Shown piece after piece: positions 32,285 through 39,225 of a DNA stretch of 40,636 bases (its first letter is position 1; every line of letters begins with the position of its first letter). A program made the position numbers and the translations under genes. The DNA comes from an uncultured Agromyces sp. Its GTDB lineage: Bacteria > Actinomycetota > Actinomycetes > Actinomycetales > Microbacteriaceae. The stretch spans positions 1 through 40,636 of the forward strand of contig CAJXGN010000020.1 in assembly GCA_913053875.1 (NCBI GenBank), in the 5' to 3' direction. The notes beneath the pieces were generated by a model. The model was given only the letters and a program-made list of their open reading frames with translations, was not told the origin of the DNA and did not search any database.

Positions 32285-33613
32285 ATGTCCGACGCATCCG
32301 CCCACCCGCGCCAGGCCGCTGCCGACGAGCTCGAGCCGACGGCCCGGATCGCCCGCGACCTGATCCGGTTCGACACCACGAACCACGGCGAGGGGCGCTC
32401 GGAAGGGGAGACCGAAGCGGCCGAGTACGTCGAGGCGCACCTGGCCGGCATGGGCCTCCAGCCGCAGCTGTACGACGCCGCCCCCGGCCGCACCAGCGTC
32501 GTCGCCCGCGTGCCGGGCGCGAACCCCGACAAGCCGGCACTGGTCGTGCACGGGCACCTCGACGTCGTGCCCGCCGACCCGCGCAACTGGAGCGTCGACC
32601 CGTTCGCCGGCGAGGTGCGCGACGGGCTGCTCTGGGGCAGGGGAGCGGTCGACATGAAGGACATGGACGCCATGATCCTGACCGCGGTCGGCGACATCCT
32701 CGCGTCGGGGCGGCAGCCGGAGCGCGAGCTGGTGCTGGCGTTCTTCGCCGACGAGGAGGCGGGCGGCCTGTTCGGCTCGAGCTGGATGGTCGATCACCAT
32801 CCGGAGGTGTTCGCGGGCGCGACCGAGGCGATCAGCGAGGTCGGCGGCTACTCGGTGCACCTGGGCGGCGAGCGCGCCTACCTCCTGCAGACGGGGGAGA
32901 AGGCGCTGGTCTGGATCCGGCTGGTCGCGCGCGGCCCCGCAGCGCACGGCTCACGTCTCGTGCGCGAGAACGCGATCACGCGCCTCGCCGAGGCGGTCGC
33001 CGCGCTCGGCCGCGAGGAGTGGCCGCTGCACCTCGTCGACACCACGCGTGCGCTGCTCGCCGAGATCGCCCGGGTGACCGGTGCCGACCCGCAGCAGGTG
33101 TCGCCTGACGAGCTCGTGCTCCGCACCTCCGCCGCGGGCTTCCTCAGCGCGACCCTGCGCACCACGACGAACCCGACCCTCCTGCACGCCGGGTACAAGC
33201 ACAACGTCATCCCCGACCGCGCCGAGGCGCTGATCGACATCCGCACGCTGCCGGGCGAGGAGGACGCGGTGCTCGCGCGCGTGCGCGAGATCGTCGGCGA
33301 CGACATCGAGATCGAGACGGTCGTGCGCGACGTCGGCCTCGAGACACCGTTCAGCGGCCCGCTCGTCGACACCGTGAAGGCGACCCTCGAGCGCCACGAC
33401 CCCGGCGTGCCGGTCTTCCCGTACCTGCTCTCGGGCGGCACGGACAACAAGGCGCTCAGCCGGCTCGGCATCGCCGGCTACGGCTTCGCGCCGCTGCGGC
33501 TTCCCGCCGACCTCGACTTCCCGGCGATGTTCCACGGGGTGGACGAGCGGGTGCCGCTCGACGCACTAGTCTTCGGGAGCAGAGTTCTCCAGGACCTGCT
33601 GCTCGAGTACTGA
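32285..33613 (+). CDS. M20 family metallopeptidase
   Basis: The protein has 442 residues from the ATG at 32285. It is a di-zinc M20 peptidase/deacylase: metal ligand His91 with catalytic Asp93 (VVHGHLDVVP), bridging Asp123 (GRGAVDMKDMDA), catalytic and ligand Glu157/Glu158 (FFADEEAGG), and a C-terminal ligand His in AMFHGVDERVP. The middle holds the lid/dimerisation domain. Relatives hydrolyse dipeptides or acyl-amino acids (for example acetylornithine or succinyl-diaminopimelate); the substrate here is not determinable. The ATG lies seven bases after TAGCGT (32272-32277) with no ribosome binding site. Upstream in-frame sequence runs across the tRNA and is rejected. Confidence 0.9.
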   Translation: MSDASAHPRQAAADELEPTARIARDLIRFDTTNHGEGRSEGETEAAEYVEAHLAGMGLQPQLYDAAPGRTSVVARVPGANPDKPALVVHGHLDVVPADPRNWSVDPFAGEVRDGLLWGRGAVDMKDMDAMILTAVGDILASGRQPERELVLAFFADEEAGGLFGSSWMVDHHPEVFAGATEAISEVGGYSVHLGGERAYLLQTGEKALVWIRLVARGPAAHGSRLVRENAITRLAEAVAALGREEWPLHLVDTTRALLAEIARVTGADPQQVSPDELVLRTSAAGFLSATLRTTTNPTLLHAGYKHNVIPDRAEALIDIRTLPGEEDAVLARVREIVGDDIEIETVVRDVGLETPFSGPLVDTVKATLERHDPGVPVFPYLLSGGTDNKALSRLGIAGYGFAPLRLPADLDFPAMFHGVDERVPLDALVFGSRVLQDLLLEY

Positions 33614-33636
33614 GCGCCCCACCGCAACCAGACGCG

Positions 33637-33653
33637 GCCCCGCCGCGCGGGGC
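33637..33653 (+). terminator. Hairpin between M20 peptidase and uppP
   Basis: GCCCCGC (33637-33643) pairs perfectly with GCGGGGC (33647-33653) around a three-base loop, just upstream of the uppP ribosome binding site GGAAGG. It may terminate the peptidase mRNA or lower read-through into uppP. Confidence 0.45.
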
Positions 33654-33671
33654 GGAAGGTGAGCCCCCGGC

Positions 33672-34490
33672 ATGATCGAAGCGCTGATCCTCGGACTCGT
33701 GCAGGGACTCACCGAGTTCCTGCCGATCTCCTCCAGCGCGCACCTGCGCATCCTCGGCGAGTTCCTCCCGAACGCGGCCGACCCCGGCGCCGCGTTCACC
33801 GCGATCGTGCAGATCGGCACCGAGGCGGCCGTGGTCGTCTTCTTCTGGCGCGACATCGTGCGCATCGTCTCGCGCTGGTGGCTCGCCCTGTGGGGGCGCG
33901 TGCCCCGCAACGACCCCGACGCGCGCATGGGCTGGCTGATCATCCTCGGCTCGATCCCGATCGTCGTGCTCGGCCTCATCTTCCAGGAGCAGATCGAGAC
34001 CACGCTGCGCTCGCTCTGGATCGTGGCGACGACCCTCATCGTCTTCGGCATCCTGCTCGGCATCGCCGACTGGATCGGCGCGAAGCGCCGCAAGCTCGAC
34101 GACCTCACCTACCCGCACGGCGTCATCTACGGGTTCGCGCAGGCGCTCGCCCTCATCCCGGGCGTGTCGCGCTCGGGCGGCACGATCACCGCGGGCCTCC
34201 TCATGGGCTACGAACGCGCCGCCGCCGCCCGCTACGCGTTCCTGCTGGCGATCCCCGCCGTGTTCGGCTCCGGCTTCTACCAGCTCTTCAAGAGCTGGGG
34301 CGAGCCGGGCGTGTACGGCCCGGTCGAGACGGCCGCCGCGACGCTCGTCGCGTTCGTGGTCGCGCTGCTCGTGATCGCGTTCTTCATGAGCTACATCTCG
34401 AAGCGCAGCTTCCTGCCGTTCGTGATCTACCGCGTGCTGCTCGGCGGCACCATCATGGTGCTGCTCGCGACCGGCACGATCGACGCCTAG
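33672..34490 (+). CDS. uppP: Undecaprenyl-diphosphatase
   Basis: The protein has 272 residues and about eight membrane segments. It recycles the undecaprenyl pyrophosphate carrier for peptidoglycan synthesis and gives low-level bacitracin resistance. Both signature motifs are present: the N-terminal [20 protein letters not shown] and the later [18 protein letters not shown]. Length is normal. Its TAG stop overlaps the TAG stop of the convergent PAC2 gene in a CTAG palindrome. Confidence 0.96.
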   Translation: MIEALILGLVQGLTEFLPISSSAHLRILGEFLPNAADPGAAFTAIVQIGTEAAVVVFFWRDIVRIVSRWWLALWGRVPRNDPDARMGWLIILGSIPIVVLGLIFQEQIETTLRSLWIVATTLIVFGILLGIADWIGAKRRKLDDLTYPHGVIYGFAQALALIPGVSRSGGTITAGLLMGYERAAAARYAFLLAIPAVFGSGFYQLFKSWGEPGVYGPVETAAATLVAFVVALLVIAFFMSYISKRSFLPFVIYRVLLGGTIMVLLATGTIDA

Positions 34491-35395
34491 TCGCGCGGCC
34501 GCCAGGGCTCCTCGCCGCGGGGGTCGCCGCGCCCGTCGCCGCGACGCCTGAGGTACTTCTCGAACTCCTGCGCGATCGCCTCGCCGCTCGCCTCGGGGGA
34601 GTCGACGGTGTCGCGCGCCTGCTCGAGTTGCTCGATGTAGGCGGCCATGTCCTCGTCGTCGGCCGCGAGCGCGTCGACGCCCGCCTCCCATGCGGCGGCG
34701 TCCGACTCGAGCGAGCCGCGCGGCACGCTGAGACCCGTGATGTCCTCGAGCTTCGACAGCAGCGCGAGCACCGCCTTCGGCGAGGGGGAGTTGTGCACGT
34801 AGTGCGGCACCGACGCCCAGAGCGACAGGGTCGGGATGCCCGCGCGCTCCGCCGCGTCCGACAGCACGCTCAGGATGCCCACCGGGCCCTCGTAGCTCGG
34901 CCGGTCGATGCCCAGCTCGTCGCGCACCTCGCCGTTGTCGCTCGACACGAACACCGAGAGCGGACGCGTGTGCGGGGCATCCGCCAGCATCGCGCCCAGG
35001 AAGATCACGACCTCGACGCCGGCCGCGAGGGCGCCGTCGATGATCTCCGACGCGAACCCCTTCCACGTGCGGGCCGGCTCGGCGCCGATGAGCACGTGCA
35101 CCTGGTCGGCGCCCGGTCCGGTGACCCCGTCGTCGCTGGTGCCGAGGCCCGACGGGCCGAGCAGCCGGGCGCCCGGCCAGGTCAGCCGGCGCACGCCGTC
35201 GTCACCCATGGCCACAGTCGGCCGAGTGAACTGGTAGTCGTAGTAGAGCTCGGGGTCCACCGCGCCGATCTCCACCAGATCGAGGTGGTCGATCAGGGCC
35301 TGCGCCGCTCCCGACGCGGCCTCGCCGGCGTCGTTCCAGCCCTCGAAAGCCACGACGAGGATCCTGCCGCCGTTGATGCCGTGTTCGTCCGCCAC
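34487..35395 (-). CDS. PAC2 family protein
   Basis: The protein has 302 residues from a GTG start ([20 protein letters not shown]). Family features are [32 protein letters not shown], and [23 protein letters not shown]2 proteins are homologues of a eukaryotic proteasome assembly chaperone; in actinobacteria the role is unknown. The C-terminal ~60 residues are acidic and then Arg-rich ([20 protein letters not shown]). A GGAGGGG ribosome binding site lies about 12 bases before the GTG, and TATTGT (complement of 35443-35448) is a -10 candidate. Confidence 0.88.
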   Translation of the reverse strand: MADEHGINGGRILVVAFEGWNDAGEAASGAAQALIDHLDLVEIGAVDPELYYDYQFTRPTVAMGDDGVRRLTWPGARLLGPSGLGTSDDGVTGPGADQVHVLIGAEPARTWKGFASEIIDGALAAGVEVVIFLGAMLADAPHTRPLSVFVSSDNGEVRDELGIDRPSYEGPVGILSVLSDAAERAGIPTLSLWASVPHYVHNSPSPKAVLALLSKLEDITGLSVPRGSLESDAAAWEAGVDALAADDEDMAAYIEQLEQARDTVDSPEASGEAIAQEFEKYLRRRGDGRGDPRGEEPWRPRD

Positions 35396-35473
35396 TACGC
35401 CTGTGCGTTCCCCTCCGGGCGGCTCGCGCCGCCCTCAGGTCCACAATAGGCGCTGCACGTAGACTTGACGGCC
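35396..35473. promoter_or_regulatory. Divergent promoter region, PAC2 and HAD hydrolase
   Basis: TATTGT on the minus strand (35443-35448) serves the PAC2 gene, which has a leader with GGAGGGG. TAGACT on the plus strand (35460-35465) ends eight bases before the HAD GTG, implying a leaderless mRNA. Confidence 0.5.
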
Positions 35474-36154
35474 GTGAACCAAGCGCTTCCCGCCGCCATC
35501 CTCTGGGACATGGACGGCACCCTCGTCGACAGCGAACCGTACTGGATCCGGGCGGAGACCGAGCTCGTCCAGTCGTTCGGCGGCAACTGGACCCACGAGG
35601 ATGCGCTCCAGCTCGTCGGCAGCGGCCTCTGGGCGTCGGCCGAGATCCTCCAGGGGTACGGCGTCGACCTGCCCGCCGACCGCATCGTGCACGGGCTGAC
35701 CGAGGAGGTCCGCGGCCTCCTCGCCCGCGAGGGCGTGCCGTGGCAGCCGGGGGCGCGCGAGCTGCTCGAGTCCGTGCGTGCACGGGGCATCCGCACCGCT
35801 CTCGTCACCATGTCGATCCGTTCCATGGCAGAGGACGTCGTCGCCGCGATGGGGTTCGACGCGTTCGATGCGGTGGTCACGGGCGACGAGGTCGCCCACG
35901 CCAAGCCGCACCCCGAGCCGTACGCGCGCGGTGCCGAACTGCTCGGCGTGCCGATCGGCGGCTGCCTCGCGATCGAGGACTCGCCGACCGGGCTCGCCGC
36001 CGCGATGGCCGCGGGCGCGGTGACGCTCGGCGTGCCGCACACCCTGCCGCTCGATGACGAGCCGGCGCACGAGCGCTGGGCGAGCCTCGACGGCCGCACG
36101 GTCGACGACCTCGCCGCGGTGTTCGCTGCGGCGCGCACGGGGGAGCACGCATGA
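35474..36154 (+). CDS. HAD superfamily hydrolase (beta-phosphoglucomutase-like)
   Basis: The protein has 226 residues from a GTG start. Motif I is LWDMDGTLVDSEP (nucleophile and acid Asp), motif II is VTMS, motif III includes HAKPHPEPY, and motif IV is IEDSPTG. A small helical cap between residues 20 and 80 marks the beta-phosphoglucomutase-like subfamily of sugar or nucleotide phosphatases. The substrate is unknown. It overlaps trmI by 4 nt (ATGA); this HAD-trmI pair is common in actinobacteria. Confidence 0.88.
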   Translation: MNQALPAAILWDMDGTLVDSEPYWIRAETELVQSFGGNWTHEDALQLVGSGLWASAEILQGYGVDLPADRIVHGLTEEVRGLLAREGVPWQPGARELLESVRARGIRTALVTMSIRSMAEDVVAAMGFDAFDAVVTGDEVAHAKPHPEPYARGAELLGVPIGGCLAIEDSPTGLAAAMAAGAVTLGVPHTLPLDDEPAHERWASLDGRTVDDLAAVFAAARTGEHA

Positions 36155-37152
36155 CCGAGGCATCCGCCCCGCAGCCCAGCGGGCCGTTCACCGTCGGCGA
36201 CCGGGTGCAGCTCACCGGCCCCAAGGGGCGCCTGCACACCATCACGCTCGAGCCCGGCAAGGTGTTCCACTCGCACAAGGGCGGCATCGCGCACGACGAC
36301 CTCATCGGTCTGCCCGACGGGTCCGTGGTCGTGAACCAGGCCGGCATCGAGTACCTCGCGCTGCGCCCGCTGCTGGCCGACTTCGTCATGTCGATGCCGC
36401 GCGGGGCGGCGATCGTCTACCCGAAGGACGCCGCGCAGATCCTCGCCCAGGCCGACATCTTCCCGGGGGCGACCGTGGTCGAGGCCGGCGTCGGGTCGGG
36501 CGCGCTGTCGCTCTGGCTGCTCCGCGCGATCGGCAGCGGCGGGCGGCTCATGTCGTTCGAGCGCCGTGAGGAGTTCGCCGACGTGGCCCGCGGCAACGTC
36601 CAGACCTACTTCGGGCACGTGCCCGAGAACTGGAGCGTCACGGCCGGCGACCTCGCGCACACCCTGCCGGAGGTCGCGGGCGAGGCATCCGTCGATCGCG
36701 TCGTGCTCGACATGCTCGCGCCGTGGGAGACGCTCGACGCCGTCTCGACCGCCCTGAAGCCCGGCGGCGTGCTGCTCTGCTACGTCGCGACCGCCACCCA
36801 GCTCTCCCGCGTCGCCGAGGCGATCCGCGCGACCGGCGGCTACACGAACCCCGCGTCGAGCGAGACGATGGTGCGCGGGTGGCACGTCGAGGGTCTCGCG
36901 GTGCGGCCCGACCACCGGATGGTCGCGCACACCGGCTTCCTCATCACCGTGCGGCGGCTCGCGCCCGGCGTGGTGCTGCCCGACCTGAAGCGACGCGCAT
37001 CGAAGTCGGACTTCAGCGACGAGGACGTCGAGGCCTGGACCCCCGGTGCACTGGGCGAGCGCGTCGTGAGCGACAAGGCGCTGCGCAAGCGCGTGCGCGA
37101 GGCCGGGACGGCGGCGGAACTGGCGCAGAGGCGCGGCTCCGACGACGGGTAG
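36151..37152 (+). CDS. trmI: tRNA (adenine(58)-N1)-methyltransferase
   Basis: The protein has 333 residues. It methylates N1 of A58 in the T loop of tRNA. The N-terminal beta domain (GDRVQLTGPKGRLHTITLEP, GKVFHSHKGGIAHDDLIG) is followed by PKDAAQILAQADIFPGATVV, the AdoMet-binding EAGVGSGALSL motif (about residues 111-121), and VDRVVLDMLAPWETL with the catalytic Asp. Relatives such as mycobacterial Rv2118c are tetramers of this length. The start overlaps the HAD stop by 4 nt. The last ~40 residues are a charged extension. Confidence 0.95.
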   Translation: MTEASAPQPSGPFTVGDRVQLTGPKGRLHTITLEPGKVFHSHKGGIAHDDLIGLPDGSVVVNQAGIEYLALRPLLADFVMSMPRGAAIVYPKDAAQILAQADIFPGATVVEAGVGSGALSLWLLRAIGSGGRLMSFERREEFADVARGNVQTYFGHVPENWSVTAGDLAHTLPEVAGEASVDRVVLDMLAPWETLDAVSTALKPGGVLLCYVATATQLSRVAEAIRATGGYTNPASSETMVRGWHVEGLAVRPDHRMVAHTGFLITVRRLAPGVVLPDLKRRASKSDFSDEDVEAWTPGALGERVVSDKALRKRVREAGTAAELAQRRGSDDG

Positions 37153-37210
37153 GATGCTTCCGGCCGCACTCGCCGACCGCCACCCGAACGAGACCACGAA
37201 ACGAGGACCC

Positions 37211-38152
37211 GTGCGAAGGACTCTCGCGCTCATCGCGACCGGAGGCGCCCTGACGCTCGCCCTGAGCGGATGCGCCGGGCTGACCACCGACGAGGACGCG
37301 ACGGGCCCCGGCCCGGCGACCGACCTCATCGAGGTGACGGGATCGTTCGGCACGACGCCGCGCGTGGACTTCCCCACGCCGGTCATCGCCGAGGAGACCG
37401 AGTGCGACGTGCTCGTCGAGGGCACCGGCGACACCCTCGTGCCCGGCCAGAAGGCCCTCGTGAAGCTCTCGGTCTACAACGCCTCGACCGGCGCCACGAT
37501 CCAGGAGGCCGACCGCAACGCGGACCCGATCCCCGCCGTGCTCGACGAGGGCGCGCTGCTGCCCGGCCTCTTCGCCGGCCTGCAGTGCGCGTCGGAGGGG
37601 TCGCGTGTCGTGATCGCCGTGCCGCCCGCCGACGGCTTCGGCGACGCCGGCAGCGTGCAGCTCGGCATCGCGCCCGACGACACCCTCTTCTTCGTGGTCG
37701 ACGTCGACCGCGCCTACCTCCCGCGCGCGAACGGCACCGACCGGCCCGGCACCCGCGGCTTCCCGGCCGTGGTGCTCGGCCCCGACGGCCGCCCGGGCAT
37801 CACCGTGCCGAGTACAGACGCCCCCACCGAGACCGAAGTCGCCGTGCTCAAGCAGGGCCGCGGCGAGACCGTCGAGTCGGGCGACTCGGTGACCGTGCAC
37901 TACACCGGCGTGCTCTGGGACACCAACGAGGTCTTCGACTCGAGCTGGGAGTCGGGCAGCCCCGCCTCGTTCGTCGTGGGCGAGGGCGCGAACGTGATCC
38001 CCGGCTTCTCGGAGGCGCTCGTCGGCCAGCAGGTCGGCAGCCAGGTCATCGCGGTCATCACACCGGAGGACGGGTACGGCGAGCAGGGGAGCGGGGCGGT
38101 GCCGCCGAACGCGACGCTGGTGTTCGTGATCGACATCCTGGGGATCGACTGA
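37211..38152 (+). CDS. FKBP-type peptidyl-prolyl isomerase lipoprotein, tandem domains
   Basis: The protein has 313 residues from a GTG start. It begins MRRTLALIATGGALTLALSG followed by Cys21, a lipoprotein signal peptide with an LSGC lipobox, so it is anchored outside the membrane. A degenerate first FKBP-like domain spans about residues 55-170. The second (about residues 205-313) has the full motif set DSVTVHYTGVLWDTNEVFDS, FVVGEGANVIPGFSEAL and PEDGYGEQG. It should help exported proteins to fold. TAGGAT (37150-37155), overlapping the trmI stop, gives a leader of about 50 nt. Confidence 0.92.
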   Translation: MRRTLALIATGGALTLALSGCAGLTTDEDATGPGPATDLIEVTGSFGTTPRVDFPTPVIAEETECDVLVEGTGDTLVPGQKALVKLSVYNASTGATIQEADRNADPIPAVLDEGALLPGLFAGLQCASEGSRVVIAVPPADGFGDAGSVQLGIAPDDTLFFVVDVDRAYLPRANGTDRPGTRGFPAVVLGPDGRPGITVPSTDAPTETEVAVLKQGRGETVESGDSVTVHYTGVLWDTNEVFDSSWESGSPASFVVGEGANVIPGFSEALVGQQVGSQVIAVITPEDGYGEQGSGAVPPNATLVFVIDILGID

Positions 38153-38170
38153 CCCTGCGCCCGCCGTCGG

Positions 38171-38176
38171 TATGAT
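38171..38176 (+). promoter_or_regulatory. -10 element for pafB
   Basis: TATGAT ends seven bases before the GTG at 38184. It decides that start over the ATG at 38172, which lies inside the -10 itself. Confidence 0.5.
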
Positions 38177-38183
38177 CGCTGCT

Positions 38184-38966
38184 GTGCCGTCGTCAGCCTC
38201 CGCGAACCAGGACCGCGTGTCGGTCGAGGAGCGCCTCTTCAGCCTCGTGCTGGCGCTGCTCGCGACGGAGGCCGGGCTGACGAAGTCCGAGATCCTCTCG
38301 ACGGTGCAGGGCTACCGGCAGCGGTACGACCGCGGCGGCAAGAACCAGGCGCTCGAGCGCCAGTTCGAGCGCGACAAGGACGACGTGCGCGAGCTCGGCA
38401 TCCCGATCGAGACGACCGAGTCGCCCGACCGTCCGGGTGACAACCAGGCGCTGCGGTACCGCATCCCGAAGGGGCTGTACGACCTGCCCGACGACGTGAC
38501 CTTCACGCCCGAGGAGTCGGCGCTCCTGGCACTCGCGGCGACCGTGTGGCGCGAGGGCAGCCTCTCGGGCGAGTCCCGCCGCGCGCTCACGAAGCTGCGC
38601 TCGCTGGGCGTCGAGCCTCGCGAGCCGGTCATCGGCTACGCGCCGCGACTGCGGGTGCGGGATGCCGCGTTCGAGCCCCTCAGCCAGGCGCTCGACCGTC
38701 GGCAGGTCGTGCGCTTCGACTACCTGCGGCCCGGCCGGTCCGCCCCGCGCCGCCGCACGGTCGCGCCGTGGGCCGTGGTGCTGCACGAAGGCCGCTGGCA
38801 CCTCTACGCGTGGGACCGCGAGGTCGGCGCGACGCGCACGTTCCTCCTCTCGCGCATCGTCGGCGACGTGACGGTGCCCCTGGCGCGCGACGCGCGCCAG
38901 GGAGAGGCTCTGCGCGGCTTCCTCGACGGGCTCAGCCGGGCACACCCGGAAACGGTCCTCGCCTGA
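38184..38966 (+). CDS. pafB: PafB-like WYL-domain regulator, 3'-truncated
   Basis: The ORF has 260 residues; full PafB proteins have about 320-330. The N-terminal winged helix-turn-helix reads VEERLFSLVLALLATEAGLT, and the WYL domain follows from about residue 140 (RQVVRFDYLRPGRSAPRRRT, GRWHLYAWDREVGATRTF). After RGFLDGLSRAHPETVLA the reading frame stops, and the C-terminal WCX domain and the expected adjacent pafC are missing. PafB with PafC activates the LexA-independent DNA damage response in mycobacteria. The abrupt loss coincides with the composition change near 38,970, so I infer the gene is cut by the right-hand junction and is whole in its source genome. Confidence 0.8.
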   Translation: MPSSASANQDRVSVEERLFSLVLALLATEAGLTKSEILSTVQGYRQRYDRGGKNQALERQFERDKDDVRELGIPIETTESPDRPGDNQALRYRIPKGLYDLPDDVTFTPEESALLALAATVWREGSLSGESRRALTKLRSLGVEPREPVIGYAPRLRVRDAAFEPLSQALDRRQVVRFDYLRPGRSAPRRRTVAPWAVVLHEGRWHLYAWDREVGATRTFLLSRIVGDVTVPLARDARQGEALRGFLDGLSRAHPETVLA

Positions 38967-39225
38967 AGCGCTTTTTTGTGCCCTGCGAAGGTCCCAATTC
39001 GCGCCTCGCGACAGCGCCAAGTCATATTGCACCGCAGTAAGAAGAGCGGCCGATTTCACCCCGGAAAGCCGCTTAATACTATGGTTCTATCGACAAAAAG
39101 CGGGCGTCTTCGCAGACTTCCAAAGGTAAACAGCGCCTTGCTTCTACTGCTCGGTTTTCGCCTCGAAATCGTGCGCAGCTTTCTTGAGCAAATGCGTGCC
39201 AACAACACTCATCAGGGGACGGGAA
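38967..39225 (+). other. AT-richer non-coding stretch upstream of xoxF
   Basis: About 259 bp lie between the truncated pafB and xoxF. Base composition drops sharply in GC from the preceding genes, with T- and A-runs (a T6 run near 38972-38979, and ACAAAAAGCG near 39093) that are unlike the rest of the window. It probably holds the native promoter and leader of xoxF. I recognise no gene in it; a short open frame at 38976-39239 has no family features. Confidence 0.6.

Noticed and set aside
2734..38666. GCATCC/GGATGC as a Chi or FtsK-orienting signal
   Set aside because: The two orientations are about equally frequent in this window (roughly 40 and 36 by eye), whereas polar signals are skewed.
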